NCBI GenBank assembly: GCA_023376005.1
Contig: CM042181.1
Span: forward strand, 25,123,091-25,187,090
Length of the DNA stretch: 64,000 nt
Origin: Doryteuthis pealeii
Taxonomy: Eukaryota > Mollusca > Cephalopoda > Myopsida > Loliginidae
Reading direction: 5' to 3'
Of the stretch, positions 32,035-45,220 are shown in pieces. A model generated the notes under the pieces. The model was not told where the DNA came from. It made no database searches and worked only from the letters and a program-made list of their open reading frames with translations. Made by a program: the position numbers and the translations under genes. Each line of letters begins with the position of its first letter. The first letter of the stretch is position 1.

Positions 32035-32214
32035 ACCACCATATTTATTTCAAAGAATGCTGTCAGCCACCATGTTTATTTCAAATAGTACTGTAACTAT
32101 GTTCCACGGCCATGTTTATTTCAAATAATGTTGTCACAATGTTCAGCTGCCATGTTTTTCTGAAATAATTCTGTAACTATATTCCGCTGCCATGTTTTTC
32201 TCAAATAATGCTGA
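32035..32214 (+). repeat. Degenerate border units of the 46-bp satellite
   Basis: CCATGTTTATTTCAAATA and variants recur at irregular 50-60 bp spacing with intervening CTGTAACTATGTTCC. This looks like the ancestral form. A lone unit of this form is at 39546-39600. Confidence 0.8.
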
Positions 32215-35200
32215 AATGCATGTTTATTTCAAATAAGGCTCCATTTCAAATAATGTTCGATCGCCATGTTTATTCCAAATAAGGCTCCATTTCAAATAAT
32301 TTCAAATAATGTTCCATCGCCATGTTTATTTCAAATAAAGCTCCATTTCAAATAATGTTCGATCGCCATGTTTATTTCAAATAAATGTTTATTTCAAATA
32401 AAGCTCCATTTCAAATAATGTTCGATCGCCATGTTTATTCAAATAAGGCTCCATTTCAAATAATGTTCCATCGCCATGTTTATTTCAAATAAAGCTCCAT
32501 TTCAAATAATGTTCGATCGCCATGTTTATTTCAAATAAGGCTCCATTTCAAATAATGTTCCATCGCCATGTTTATTTCAAATAAAGCTCCATTTCAAATA
32601 ATGTTCGATCGCCATGTTTATTTCAAATAAGGCTCCATTTCAAATAATGTTCCATCGCCATGTTTATTTCAAATAAAGCTCCATTTCAAATAATGTTCGA
32701 TCGCCATGTTTATTCAAATAAGCTCCATTTCAAATAATGTTCCATCGCCATGTTTATTTCAAATAAAGCTCCATTTCAAATAATGTTCCATCGCCATGTT
32801 TATTCAAATAAGCTCCATTTCAAATAATGTTCCATCGCTATGTTTATTTCAAATAAGGCTCCATTTCAAATAATGTTCGATCGCCATGTTTATTCCAAAT
32901 AAGGCTCCATTTCAAATAATGTTCCATCGCCATGTTATTTCAAATAAAGCTCCATTTCAAATAATGTTCGATCGCCATGTTTATTTCAAATAAAGCTCCA
33001 TTTCAAATAATGTTCCATCGCCATGTTTATTCCAAATAAAGCTCCATTTCAAATAATGTTCCATCGCCATGTTTATTTCAAATAAAGCTCCATTTCAAAT
33101 AATGTTCCATCGCCATGTTTATTCCAAATAAGGCTCCATTTCAAATAATGTTCCATCGCTATGTTTATTTCAAATAAGGCTCCATTTCAAATAATGTTCG
33201 ATCGCCATGTTTATTCCAAATAAGGCTCCATTCAAAATAATGTTCGATCGCCATGTTTCAAATAAAGCTCCATTTCAAATAATGTTCGATCGCCATGTTT
33301 ATTTCAAATAAAGCTCCATTTCAAATAATGTTCCATCGCTATGTTTATTTCAAATAAAGCTCCATTTCAAATAATGTTCGATCGCCATGTTTATTCCAAA
33401 TAAGGCTCCATTTCAAATAATGTTCCATCGCCATGTTTATTTCAAATAAAGCTCCATTTCAAATAATGTTCGATCGCCATGTTTATTTCAAATAAGGCTC
33501 CATTTCAAATAATGTTCCATCGCCATGTTTATTTCAAATAAAGCTCCATTTCAAATAATGTTCGATCGCCATGTTTATTTCAAATAAGGCTCCATTTCAA
33601 ATAATGTTCCATCGCCATGTTTATTTCAAATAAAGCTCCATTTCAAATAATGTTCCATCGCCATGTTTATTTCAAATAAAGCTCCATTTCAAATAATGTT
33701 CCATCGCCATGTTTATTCCATTTCAAATAATGTTCCATCGCCATGTTTATTCCAAATAAGGCTCCATTTCAAATAATGTTCCATCGCTATGTTTATTTCA
33801 AATAAGGCTCCATTTCAAATAATGTTCGATCGCCATGTTTATTCCAAATAAGGCTCCATTTCAAATAATGTTCCATCGCCATGTTTATTTCAAATAAAGC
33901 TCCATTTCAAATAATGTTCGATCGCCATGTTTATTTCAAATAAAGCTCCATTTCAAATAATGTTCCATCGCCATGTTTATTTCAAATAAAGCTCCATTTC
34001 AAATAATGTTCCATCGCCATGTTTATTTCAAATAAAGCTCCATTTCAAATAATGTTCCATCGCCATGTTTATTCCAAATAAGGCTCCATTTCAAATAATG
34101 TTCCATCGCTATGTTTATTTCAAATAAGGCTCCATTTCAAATAATGTTCGATCGCCATGTTTATTCCAAATAAGGCTCCATTTCAAATAATGTTCCATCG
34201 CCATGTTTATTTCAAATAAAGCTCCATTTCAAATAATGTTCCATCGCCATGTTTATTCCAAATAAGGCTCCATTTCAAATAATGTTCCATCGCCATGTTT
34301 ATTCCAAATAAAGCTCCATTTCAAATAATGTCCATCGCCATGTTTATTCAAATAAACTCCATTTCAAATAATGTTCCATCGCCATGTTTATTCAAATTTT
34401 CAAATAATGTTCCATCGCATGTTTATTTCAAATAAGCTCCATTTCAAATAATGTTCCATCGCCATGTTTATTTCAAATAAAGCTCCATTTCAAATAATGT
34501 TCCATCGCCATGTTTATTTCAAATAAAGCTCCATTTCAAATAATGTTCCATCGCCATGTTTATTTCAAATAAAGCTCCATTTCAAATAATGTTCCATCGC
34601 CATGTTTATTCAAATAAAGCTCCATTTCAATAATGTTTATTCCAAATAAGCTCCATTTCAAATAATGTTCCATCGCCATGTTTATTCAAATAAAGCTCCA
34701 TTTCAAATAATGTTCCATCGCCATGTTTATTCCAAAAAGGCTCCATTTCAAATAATGTTCCATCGCCATGTTTATTCCAAATAAAGCTCCATTTCAAATA
34801 ATGTTCCATCGCCATGTTTATTTCAAATAAAGCTCCATTTCAAATAATGTTCCATCGCCATGTTTATTTCAAATAAAGCTCCATTTCAAATAATGTTCCA
34901 TCGCCATGTTTATTCCAAATAAAGCTCCATTTCAAATAATGTTCCATCGCCATGTTTATTTCAAATAAAGCTCCATTTCAAATAATGTTCCATCGCCATG
35001 TTTATTTCAAATAAAGCTCCATTTCAAATAATGTTCCATCGCCATGTTTATTTCAAATAAAGCTCCATTTCAAATAATGTTCGATCGCCATGTTTATTTC
35101 AAATAAAGCTCCATTTCAAATAATGTTCCATCGCCATGTTTATTCCAAATAAGCTCCATTTCAAATAATGTTCCATCGCCATGTTTATTCCAAATAAGCT

Positions 35201-37490
35201 CCATTTCAAATAATGTTCCATCGCCATGTTTATTCCAAATAAAGCTCCATTTCAAATAATGTTCCATCGCCATGTTTATTCCAAATAAGCTCCATTTCAA
35301 TAATGTTCCATCGCCATGTTTATTTCAAATAAAGCTCCATTTCAAATAATGTTCCATCGCCATGTTTATTCAAATAAAGCTCCATTTCAAATAATGTTCC
35401 ATCGCCATGTTTTATTTCAAATAAAGCTCCATTTCAAATAATGTTCCATCGCCATGTTTATTTCAAATAAAGCTCCATTTCAAATAATGTTCCATCGCCA
35501 TGTTTATTCCAAATAAGCTCCATTTCAAATAATGTTCCATCGCCATGTTTATTTCAAATAAGCTCCATTTCAAATAATGTTCCATCGCCATGTTTATTTC
35601 AAATAAAGCTCCATTTCAAATAATGTTCCATCGCCATGTTTATTTCAAATAAGCTCCATTTCAAATAAATGTTTATTTCAAATAAAGCTCCATTTCAAAT
35701 AATGTTCCATCGCCATGTTTATTTCAAATAAAGCTCCATTTCAAATAATGTTCCATCGCCATGTTTATTTCAAATAAAGCTCCATTTCAAATAATGTTCC
35801 ATCGCCATGTTTATTCCAAATAAGGCTCCATTTCAAATAATGTTCCATCGCCATGTTTATTTCAAATAAAGCTCCATTTCAAATAATTCCATCGCCATGT
35901 TTATTCCAAATAAGGCTCCATTTCAAATAATGTTCCATCGCCATGTTTATTTCAAATAAAGCTCCATTTCAAATAATGTTCCATCGCCATGTTTATTCCA
36001 AATAAGGCTCCATTTCAAATAATGTTCCATCGCCATGTTTATTTCAAATAAGCTCCATTTCAAATAATGTTCCATCGCCATGTTTATTCCAAATAAGGCT
36101 CCATTTCAAATAATGTTCCATCGCCATGTTTATTTCAAATAAAGCTCCATTTCAAATAATGTTCCATCGCCATGTTTATTTCAAATAAGGCTCCATTTCA
36201 AATAATGTTCCATCGCCATGTTTATTATTTCAAATAATGTTCCATCGCCATGTTTTTTCAAATAAAGCTCCATTTCAAATAATGTTCCATCGCCATGTTT
36301 ATTCCAAATAAGGCCCATTTCAAATATCGCCATGTTTATTTCAAATAAAGCTCCATTTCAAATAATGTTCCATCGCCATGTTTATTCCAAATAAGGCTCC
36401 ATTTCAAATAATGTTCCATCGCCATGTTTATTTCAAATAAAGCTCCATTTCAAATAATGTTCCATCGCCATGTTTATTCCAAATAAGGCTCCATTTCAAA
36501 TAATGTTCCATCGCCATGTTTATTCAAATAAGGCTCCATTTCAAATAATGTTCCATCGCCATGTTTATTTCAAATAAGGCTCCATTTCAAATAATGTTCG
36601 ATCGCCATGTTTATTTCAAATAAGCTCCATTTCAAATAATGTTCCATCGCCATGTTTATTTCAAATAAGCTCCATTTCAAATAATGGCCATGTTATTCCA
36701 AATAAGGCTCCATTTCAAATAATGTTCATCGCCATGTTTCAAATAAAGCTCCATTTCAAATAATGTTCCATCGCCATGTTTATTCCAAATAAGGTCCATT
36801 TCAAATAATGTTCCATCGCCATGTTTATTCCAAATAAGGCTCCATTCAAATAATGTTCCATCGCCATGTTTATTTCAAATAAAGCTCCATTTCAAATAAT
36901 GTTCCATCGCCATGTTTATTCCAAATAAGGCTCCATTTCAAATAATGTTCCATCGCCATGTTTATTTCAAATAAGGCTCCATTTCAAATAATGTTCGATC
37001 GCCATGTTTATTTCAAATAAAGCTCCATTTCAAATAATGTTCCATCGCCATGTTTATTCCAAATAGGCTCCATTTCAAATAATGTTCCATCGCCATGTTT
37101 ATTTCAAATAAAGCTCCATTTCAAAAATGTTCCATCGCCATGTTTATTCCAAATAAGGCTCCATTTCAAATAATGTTCCATCGCCATGTTTATTCCAAAT
37201 AAGGCTCCATTTCAAATAATGTTCCATCGCCATGTTTATTTCAAATAAAGCTCCATTTCAAATAATGTTCCATCGCCATGTTTATTCCAAATAAGGCTCC
37301 ATTTCAAATAATGTTCATGTTCCATCGCCATGTTTATTTCAAATAAAGCTCCATTTCAAATAATGTTCCATCGCCATGTTTATTCGCCATCGCCATGTTT
37401 ATTCCAAATAAGGCTCCATTTCAAATAATGTTCCATCGCCATGTTTATTTCAAATAAAGCTCCATTTCAAATAATGTTCCATCGCTATGT
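32215..37490 (+). repeat. 46-bp satellite array, about 115 copies (5.3 kb)
   Basis: The unit runs GTTCCATCGCCATGTTTATT, then TCAAATAAAGCTCCATTTC, then AAATAAT. Variants are GTTCGATCG versus GTTCCATCG, AAAGCTCC versus AAGGCTCC, and TTATTTC versus TTATTCC, plus 1-bp deletions and occasional truncated units. In the left part (about 32400-32700, 33360-33600) the C-GATCG/AAGG and CCATCG/AAAG types alternate, giving a 92-bp dimer. To the right the CCATCG type dominates. Short minus-strand frames rich in NKHGDGTLFEME are by-products, because 46 is not a multiple of three. There are no spacers, so it is not a CRISPR-like array. Confidence 0.97.
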
Positions 37491-37815
37491 CATTATAATC
37501 TCAAACTAGAGGTTTTCCAGGAGAAATAACCAATTTTTATCACTAAATTCGAAGCCTCAGAGTAGACAAAGCTTAAATATTTGTTTTAATTTTACTGTAA
37601 TTTAGTCTTATTCTGTAAAAAAAATGTCTTTTTAAATTTTGACATAAAAATTATCTTTTTGTCGAAAAAAAATCATAAGCGTTAAAAGATTTGTTTACAC
37701 ATTAACATTCTGTCATAAGAAAATAATAAAGACAAGACAAGTATTGAGTTTAAAAGGGGTTTATTACGCGGAGCGAAGGGTTTGCTAAAACTTAATGTTT
37801 TTAGCGGTCTTTAAG
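37491..37815. other. A+T-rich flank of the satellite
   Basis: Nothing recognised. Confidence 0.5.

Positions 37816-37817
<2 letters not shown>

Positions 37818-37904
<87 letters not shown>
37818..37904. repeat. Compound (CA)n(TA)n microsatellite
   Basis: About 16 CA units run directly into about 27 TA units. Confidence 0.95.
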
Positions 37905-37906
<2 letters not shown>

Positions 37907-38280
37907 TAACAAGTAATGAACACTTATCTTTGTTGAGTTATTTTAGAGTGAAGAATTCTGGTCGTAGGCTCATACGTTGTCGTATGTTCTTTCCCCCAAA
38001 TTTAGTGGGGTAGTCTGTGTTCGTTGAAGTAGTGAGCGGTCTCTGCTGCTAAGGATTTGTTCTCTTGGGATAGACGTGGTTCTTCTCTGAATACCTTTAC
38101 TGTTCTCTCAGGACGGATGTGGTCCCTCTCTGAATATCTTTACTGTTCTCCCCGTAGGGCCGTCTTATCTCTCCGACTACTGTTGCTGTTCTAAAGATTT
38201 CTAGGGTCTTCGACCCCAACCTTCCGGCCCCTTACTTCCAGTACCGAGTCAGGGGAGGACAACCCATAATTTTCAAAATA
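37905..38280. other. GC-richer unclassified segment with internal duplications
   Basis: CTCTGAATACCTTTACTGTTCTC at 38084 is repeated as CTCTGAATATCTTTACTGTTCTC at 38133, with TGTTCTCTTGGG-type variants before. It possibly derives from an LTR; no ends could be set. Confidence 0.4.
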
Positions 38281-38801
38281 TTGCATAAGACACGTGGCAA
38301 AAAATATTTGATAATATTACGTAACAAATGATATCGGTAAAATTGAGAAGAAAATTCCATATGTTTAATCTCCCACAAAAAATAACATTTTAATCCAAAT
38401 TCCATAAAATTTTGAATAATTATGTAAAAATGGGCGATTTTTTAAAATTCCGTTTTAAAAATATTAACCGAATAAATATTTTTACATAATCACTGGATTA
38501 TTTAATGGTTAATTGCAGAAGCCTAACTGATATCGTTTAGAATGTAAACTCTAAAAATTCAGAGAATAGACATTAATGCAAAAATAATAATTTAAACTAA
38601 GAATTCTTTTTTAATTCAATGAATAATGTAGCATTCATTTTTTTGTAATTTAATTATTAAGAATTCATGTTCAAAATTTATGATATTTCTTTTTTTCGAA
38701 GAAAAAACATTAAAACAATGTTTTTAAATAAAACATTGAAAATGCGGTTAAATTGAGGAAATACAAGGTAAATTTTTGCAACTATTTGAGTTGATAAAAT
38801 C
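38281..38801. other. A+T-rich DNA
   Basis: Nothing recognised. Confidence 0.5.
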
Positions 38802-39036
38802 GGACCATATGACCTTTAGGCACCCCTTTTGCGATCTCGATTCTTGGGGACATTTTGTCCATTTACACCGTCAAAATCCGGTTAATTGTTAACAGACGAT
38901 TTTTAGATTTTTTTTTAATTATAAAACTAACCCCTAACCCTAACCCCTAACAAATAACCGGATTTGACGGTGTAAATGAGAAAAATGTCCTTGTGAGTCG
39001 AGATCGCGGAAGTGGTGCCTAAAGGTCATGTGGTCC
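38802..39036. mobile_element. Foldback element with telomere-like core and perfect 8-bp target duplication
   Basis: Left end GGACCATATGACCTTTAGGC and right end GCCTAAAGGTCATGTGGTCC are inverted repeats; pairing continues through CGATCTCGA/TCGAGATCGCG and TTTACACCGTCAAAATCCGG. The core carries CCCCTAACCCTAACCCC (38931-38947). ATAAAATC lies immediately on both sides (38794-38801, 39037-39044), an exact 8-bp duplication as made by hAT transposases. Confidence 0.88.
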
Positions 39037-39044
39037 ATAAAATC

Positions 39045-40360
39045 AAATGAAAACCTTTAAATTAAACAGGGTTTTTTTTCCAGCAATCCAACAAGACTGT
39101 GTTGTTGATTTATTTTCAATTTTTTCCCACATAGAACGAAAATGAAACTTGGTTATTGTTTAATTGTTTGTTGTTAGTTTTTGTTTTTTTCAAGTGGCCA
39201 TTTCATATGGTACAACTTAGTTTTTATTCGTTATTTTTCAAGTGACCTTTTCATACTTGAAAACGGAGATTTTTTTAGTTATTTCCCTTTCTTTTATTTT
39301 TAAAATCTTTGAATCACGTTTTAAACAAATGAAAAAAAATCCATTTTCAAATACCTTCTGGATGCTGCAAAACTTAAATTTTAGGCCATCCGCCAGTTGG
39401 TGAGTGCAACTGGGTGGCCTATAATCTCCCCTGGGACCAAAGGAGGCCATTAGCCAAGTTTCAATTTATAAGGTTCAAATGCTGAGGAGCCTATAAAACA
39501 CAACCATACAAACAGAAGTACGGAATTTTGAATGTAGATTATGTATCCATATTCAGCCGCCATGTTTATTTCAAATAATGCTGTAACCGCTGCTGTAATG
39601 CTGTAACCGCTACGTTAACGGATAGTATTTAAAAATAATAATAAATCATTATTAATATCATTTGTTTCAATCTGAAAAATGAATTTAATATCAATATTAG
39701 AAAAGGAATTGATTTTAAATAATAATATTAATCTCTCACTTTCGTGTTATTTTCATTGTCTCATCTCTTTCTACCTCTCAACCTATTTCCACCCTTCCTT
39801 TCTTTTTATCATTTATTTCCTTTTCTTTTTGTGTCTCCCTCCCACTCCTTTATAAAGTTACTACTTTGACTGACACTATGGTTTTCTGCTAATAATCAAG
39901 CCACATGTATGTCTCTATGTTCGAATACTCACCTTCTTTTCTGTTTCATATGATACACGGACAGACAATCGGACGCTTCGTTTGTGATAGTATAGATTGA
40001 TGTAGTCAGATGAGAGTTTTCACCAATGGAGATAGATATCACCTAAGTGTGGGCTCTCACACTCTAAAACGGGCTCAGTGCTGATTTTATTCCAGGGGAA
40101 ATACTCTCTCGTGTGAGAGAGGGTTTATGTTTTCATAGTCAATGTGGTTTTATGGGAAATCTTAAGTCATTCGAAGGGTGCTTCTAATACCATATAACCC
40201 AGTATTACCTGCCGCATGGTAGAATGATCGGCAACTAAACTGACTTCATTACCAAACTGATGGTAGCCAGACACCCGACAGAATAAAACCTAAAACCTGT
40301 TAAATAGTGGATGACCCTTCTTTGTAGGGGTCAACGATTATCTAGTACATTCGTGACTTA
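39045..40360. other. Unclassified DNA with one lone satellite-type unit
   Basis: GCCGCCATGTTTATTTCAAA at 39547-39566 plus a tripled GCTGTAATGCTGTAACCGC phrase is an isolated relative of the 46-bp satellite. A C/T-rich stretch lies at about 39760-39850. No gene. Confidence 0.55.
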
Positions 40361-40463
40361 AACTACAAGAAAGGGTGTCCCTTTACATTGAAGATTACTC
40401 TGACCATTCAACTGCAATTGATACTCCATCGGCTTTCCTGGACTCTACTTCGCCGTTCGATCC

Positions 40464-40466
<3 letters not shown>

Positions 40467-40531
<65 letters not shown>
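40467..40531. repeat. (GA)n microsatellite
   Basis: About 32 GA units; creates an Arg-Glu repeat frame. Confidence 0.95.
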
Positions 40532-40535
<4 letters not shown>

Positions 40536-40799
40536 TGTCGTGCAGAGATTTTTAGGTGACCGTGACCAACACCTTAATTTTATTCAAACCATAAAAAAGA
40601 AATTCAATTTTTTTTAAATAATAAATATTTGGTAAAATACAAAACCGATGGAAATTTATTTAAGCTTTTTATTCAAATTACTCCTACGTTGTCACACCGG
40701 TTACGTGGAAATTCGTGAAATAAACGTAATTATTGGGGATTTTTTTTTAAAATTATATTTCTCCATCAGATTGGATGCTCGAAGCAGCGCCCTCTTAAT

Positions 40800-41225
40800 G
40801 CCTCTGTGAGTAGGTAGGTATTCATCCCACGTATGAGGGTGTGACGCAAGGTCCTTTTATATGGGCCCACCCACGAGCCGAAGCTCATGGGTAAGTAGGT
40901 GCAAAAAATGCCATTATACCATCGGCATTCTCCTTCGAGGGGAGGCTTCAGGCACTGGGCAATAAACCCAGTCCTGCCTCTTTAAGTCAATTGGACAGGT
41001 GTTGCCTGGGTGGGGGGATAGCCCCCTGGGATCAACGCTGTTGATTACTTTACCGGTCCAGATGCCGAAGCACTCTGAACCCCCGACACAAGGACCGGGT
41101 AGCCACTGTGAGTAGGTATTTACCCAAACTATTCACCACTGGTAGGATGTGTCACAAGGTCGCAAGAATAGGGCATCCAGCGAGGATCGAAGTCGCTGTT
41201 TAGTCGTCGCCACTGTGAGAAGGTA
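40800..41225. repeat. Dispersed copy of the GC-rich hairpin unit
   Basis: Shares with 14573-15360 the blocks GGGCCCACCCAC, AAGCTCATGGG, GGGCAATAAACCCAGTCC, GATAGCCCCCTGGGATC and the TAGGTAGGTATTCA start. The tail from 41100 to 41225 repeats a shorter GTGAGTAGGTA / GTGAGAAGGTA motif. It shows the unit is a dispersed family and not only a local tandem repeat. Confidence 0.8.
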
Positions 41226-41559
41226 GATCTAGGCTTGTACCATTCCTTACTCTCCTAAACTCCGCCCACGCTGTTCCTTCTAAATGAAGCAACTTCAATT
41301 CTTGGGATGGATAATGAAGCGAGAGAACGAAGGTGAGTGGCAAGTATGATAATGATAGATACATTCTTTTGTTATGAGGAAATCACGTGTGTTTGGCTCA
41401 CGAAAGAGACTAGTTAAGATCAGGATAAATAATGTAAGAGTTGGGTTTGTTCTCCCTTATACTGAATTGTTGTAAATAAATATCAATAAAATTAGAACGT
41501 CTCTATCATTCCAGAAGATCCAGATGAAAGTTGAAAACCTAGTGGAAAATGCATAAATA

Positions 41560-42372
41560 TTACACATTCATGATTGCAGTACTGTAGATACCACCAATTT
41601 TCCCTGTGACGCCCCCCCCCCCTATATTTAACACAAGGAAACTTACATAAAGGTTAATATTATCTTGAAAATGTTTTATCCATTCGAAAGAAGAAACATC
41701 CTGACGATTTTTTTTTAAAATTTCAGCTTACGGAAATAATGAAAATTATGAACGAAAAACAATGTTTACATTTTTGCACAGTTAAATCAATTGAAATTTA
41801 ACGTAGCTAAAAACAAGTTATGATTAGAGGCTTTAAAAAAAATTCTATGAAAAATCAATTAATGATTCGATTTTCACGAAAATTTCCATAATTATTTACC
41901 TTTTGATGTAAATATGTCTGAAATAGTTTTTCCTAAAAATATTTTAGGGGAAATGTATTTTTTACAAGGTTTACCCCCCCCCTCCATATTTTATTTTATA
42001 AAATATGAAAAAATGAACCGACATAAAATGATTTTTACTTTGTTTTCTATAAAGATAAGAGTCTGAATAATTATATCAGAATATCTTTATAAGTTTCAAT
42101 GTGAGAGCATTTTAGTAAAATGACCATGAATACAAAATTCTGCTAAAAATAAAACGGATTGTTTTTTCCCCAATCAGATAATTTGATCTTTGAATTAACT
42201 GTTTTTTGTTTTTTTTTTGTAACAATTCTTTATGTTCGTTATTTCTTTTTTTGCAAGATTTTTAAAAAAATAGTTAAAAAATATTTACGTTTCTTCCTTC
42301 AATATGGCCTAAACTGATCACGTGACCTATTTTGGTGGTACCTTATTATACATTCATGATTGCAGTACTGTA
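41560..42372. mobile_element. GGTACCACCAA-ended element, left copy, with long direct repeat
   Basis: The body (about 41587-42342) runs from GATACCACCAATTTTCCC to TATTTTGGTGGTACC, so it has short terminal inverted repeats. A 27-bp sequence (41560-41586) recurs with one difference at 42346-42372, directly after the other end (CATTCATGATTGCAGTAC is shared). The reverse complement of the body is at 43183-44006. Stretches of C (41610-41622, 41977-41985) and A+T-rich DNA fill it. There is no coding capacity. Confidence 0.75.
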
Positions 42373-43182
42373 ATGATGAGAGTAAGTTAGCAATTGATAT
42401 ATTATTTTCGTACTAATAATGAAAATAATGCTTCCAATTTTATTTATGTTGTCAGACAACGTCAAATCCAGATGTTGATGAAATGCCAATAGAGATTGAA
42501 CCTTACCGTCAATAAATGGGGGAGGGTGGGAGCTAGCGGCAGTCTGGCGTCTCACATGAAAGTAGAAGTGTGTCATTGAGTCCCCCATGCGAAAAGAAAA
42601 AACTGCACCCACAGACAATCATCGACATTTCTTGAACGTTTAAGGAGAGAAAAAAGGGGGGATGAGTCATTCAATGACGACAGCGATGAGAGTGACAATC
42701 CCCGTTCAACAAAGCTGTCCACCCACAAAATAAACAAATCCGGCCCTTGAAAAATGGACTACGCGGATATTTTCCTCATAATGACGTCATAATCGCTGGT
42801 GTGAAAAAAGCTGATCATCTCCACTGACGAAGATTTTTACGAGCGCAGCATGCAAGGCTTTTTTCATGGTTGATAGTGACTATGTGGAAGAAGAATATTT
42901 TGTAGCTGAAAACTTATTCTATACAAACGTTGTTATTATGCACCCTGTATTTAATATAGTTTCCGTTTAAATAAATCTGGAGCATTATTTTCGAGGCATC
43001 CCTCGTATAAATTCTCTGAAACACGTTTTAATATAAATTTTCTGAAACACGTTTTAATATGAATTCTCTGAAACACGTTTTAAATTTAAAAAAATGTCGC
43101 AGTAATTTTCTAAGTAAAATTAGTTTGAAAGTTCATGCTTTTTGTTATGTTATTTACACGAAATAACTAAAGGTTGACCTAT
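42373..43182. other. Spacer between inverted elements
   Basis: 42530-42640 resembles 59950-60125 (GCAGTCTGG.., GAAAAGAAAAAACTGCACCC). 43010-43085 has a triple TTCTCTGAAACACGTTTTAA repeat. No gene. Confidence 0.55.
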
Positions 43183-44006
43183 AGGTACCACCAAAATACG
43201 TCATGTGATCAGTTTAGGCAATACGTAAATATTTTTAAAACTATTTTCTTAAATCTCGCAAAAAAAAAAACGAATATAAAAAGTTGTTTAAAAAAAACCC
43301 AGCTATTTCAAAGATCAAATTATCCGATTGGGGAAAAATTACTCACCTTTATCTTGAAAAATAAGTACAACAGTCTGTTTTTTGTTTGTTTTTTTTGTTT
43401 TTTTACAACAGGGTCAGTTTCTTTATTGATATTTTTTAGCAGAATTCTGTATTCATTGTTCTTTTATTAAAAAAAAAAAAACTCTTGTATAGAAACTTAT
43501 AAAAATCTTCTGATATAATTATTTACTCTTATCTTTATAGAAAAAAGTAAAAATCGTTTTTTGTCGGTTCATTTTTTCATATTGCATAAAATAAAATAGG
43601 GGGAAGGGGAGACCTCGTAGAAAAATATTTCCCCTGATATATTTAAGGAAAAAAATTATTTCAAACATATTTTCATCAAAAGGTAAGTAATTATGGAAAT
43701 TTTCGTGAAAATCGGACCATTAATTGATTTTTCATAGAATTTTTTTTTTTAAACTCTAGTCGTAACTTGTTTTTGGCTACGTTAAATTTCTATTGATTTA
43801 ACGGTGCGAAAATGTAAACATTGTTTTCGTAAGCTGAAAAAAAAAAATTTTTTTAATCATCAGGACTTTTTAATTTTTTTTTAATGTTTCTTCTTTTGAA
43901 TGGACAAAAAGTTTTCAAGATAATATTAACCTTTATGCAGCCTCATTGTGTTAAATATAGGGGGTGGTGGTAAATTTCACAGGGAAAATTGGAGGTACCT
44001 ATTAGT
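43183..44006. mobile_element. GGTACCACCAA-ended element, right copy (inverted)
   Basis: Starts GGTACCACCAAAATACG and ends TTTCACAGGGAAAATTGG-AGGTACC. Throughout it is the diverged reverse complement of 41587-42342. Small insertions make it longer. Confidence 0.8.
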
Positions 44007-44390
44007 TATTTTGTAAATTTTGTTTCTTGACAATGTCCACTACTGAACTCTTAAGGCGCCGCCAGTACCACCTTTTTTGCACAAAGTGACCATTCGAATT
44101 TTGTAATGACTTTTGTAAAAAAAAATAAAATCTTTTATTCATGTTTTTATCTTTTTAATCTATACCAATTTATATAGAATTTTATCCTGCGTAACAAGTC
44201 AACAAAAAATTTCCCAAAATAACCCCCACCATTTAAAAGTTCTTATTCTGAGATGTGTGCACGCGCGTCATAGAAATAAGGATCGGAATGAATTGCGATA
44301 AAAAGCAACTCTAATTAAAATATGAAAGAAAATGCCAGCAACAGTTAATAGGCTTAGTTTAGTAGTGGCATAACACGAGAAGTATGGGTA

Positions 44391-44455
44391 CCTAGTGAGA
44401 ATCGAACTCAGTTGTAATTGATCTACACGACTAGCTTGTTAACCATCACTAGCTA
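44391..44455 (-). repeat. tRNA-derived SINE fragment
   Basis: Minus strand: TAGTGATGGTTAACAAGC (A-box side) then GAGTTCGATTCTCACTAGG (B-box side). Same family as 5468 and 23221. Confidence 0.6.
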
Positions 44456-45168
44456 GAAATCTGTAAACCCGGAAATAGATCTGTATTTTGTGACGAAAAT
44501 GCATTAAGAGTAAACTGACGTTTTGGCCGTGAGTGTTTCATCCGGGTTTCTATAGCAGAAATTGACATACTAGATGTTATTTAAATAGAAATACTATCAT
44601 AATATATAAATCTAACGCAATGTACATTAATGAATAGTTATGTAGAAAACACTAAACAACATTGAAATTGCATTAGATTTATACACTATATGCTATTATT
44701 TCGTTTTAAATTACATTTTCATTATTTTGATTTTTAAAAAATAACCCATCTTATTTTCCTTTTATAAAAAATAATAAACAAAAGTTAGATGCAATTTTTT
44801 TTACAAATACATATAAAACACAATAAATATGAATTATTAGATCACTACAGATTAATGTATATTGGATTAGATTTATATATTATGACAGTATTTCATTTAA
44901 AATTACATCTAAGTCATTTTCGTCTTTGAAATCAAAGTATGCTCTAAACATCCGGGATGGAAATATCTGTCCTACATTCGCTATTAAATACAGGGTCTGT
45001 ATTATATACTGTTTTTATTTCCTGAAACAATTGTCAACGTTTCAACAAAGTAGATAGTTTTCACACTCCGTTCTCTATTGAATATTCCATGAACTATGCT
45101 GATTGTTAAATCCTGTATATTCCTAACTAGCAACAATTCAAGTCTTACCCAGCATAGGAGAGCACTTC

Positions 45169-45174
<6 letters not shown>
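44456..45174. other. Unclassified A+T-rich DNA
   Basis: TAGATTTATA-type phrases repeat loosely around 44600-44900. No gene. Confidence 0.45.

Positions 45175-45220
<46 letters not shown>

Noticed and set aside
32215..37490. CRISPR-like or protein-coding repeat (NKHGDGTLFEME frames)
   Set aside because: There are no unique spacers and the 46-bp unit shifts frame every copy; the frames exist only where deletions make 45-bp units. It is a satellite in eukaryotic DNA.
40375..40617. Arg-Glu repeat protein
   Set aside because: Produced entirely by a (GA)n microsatellite.
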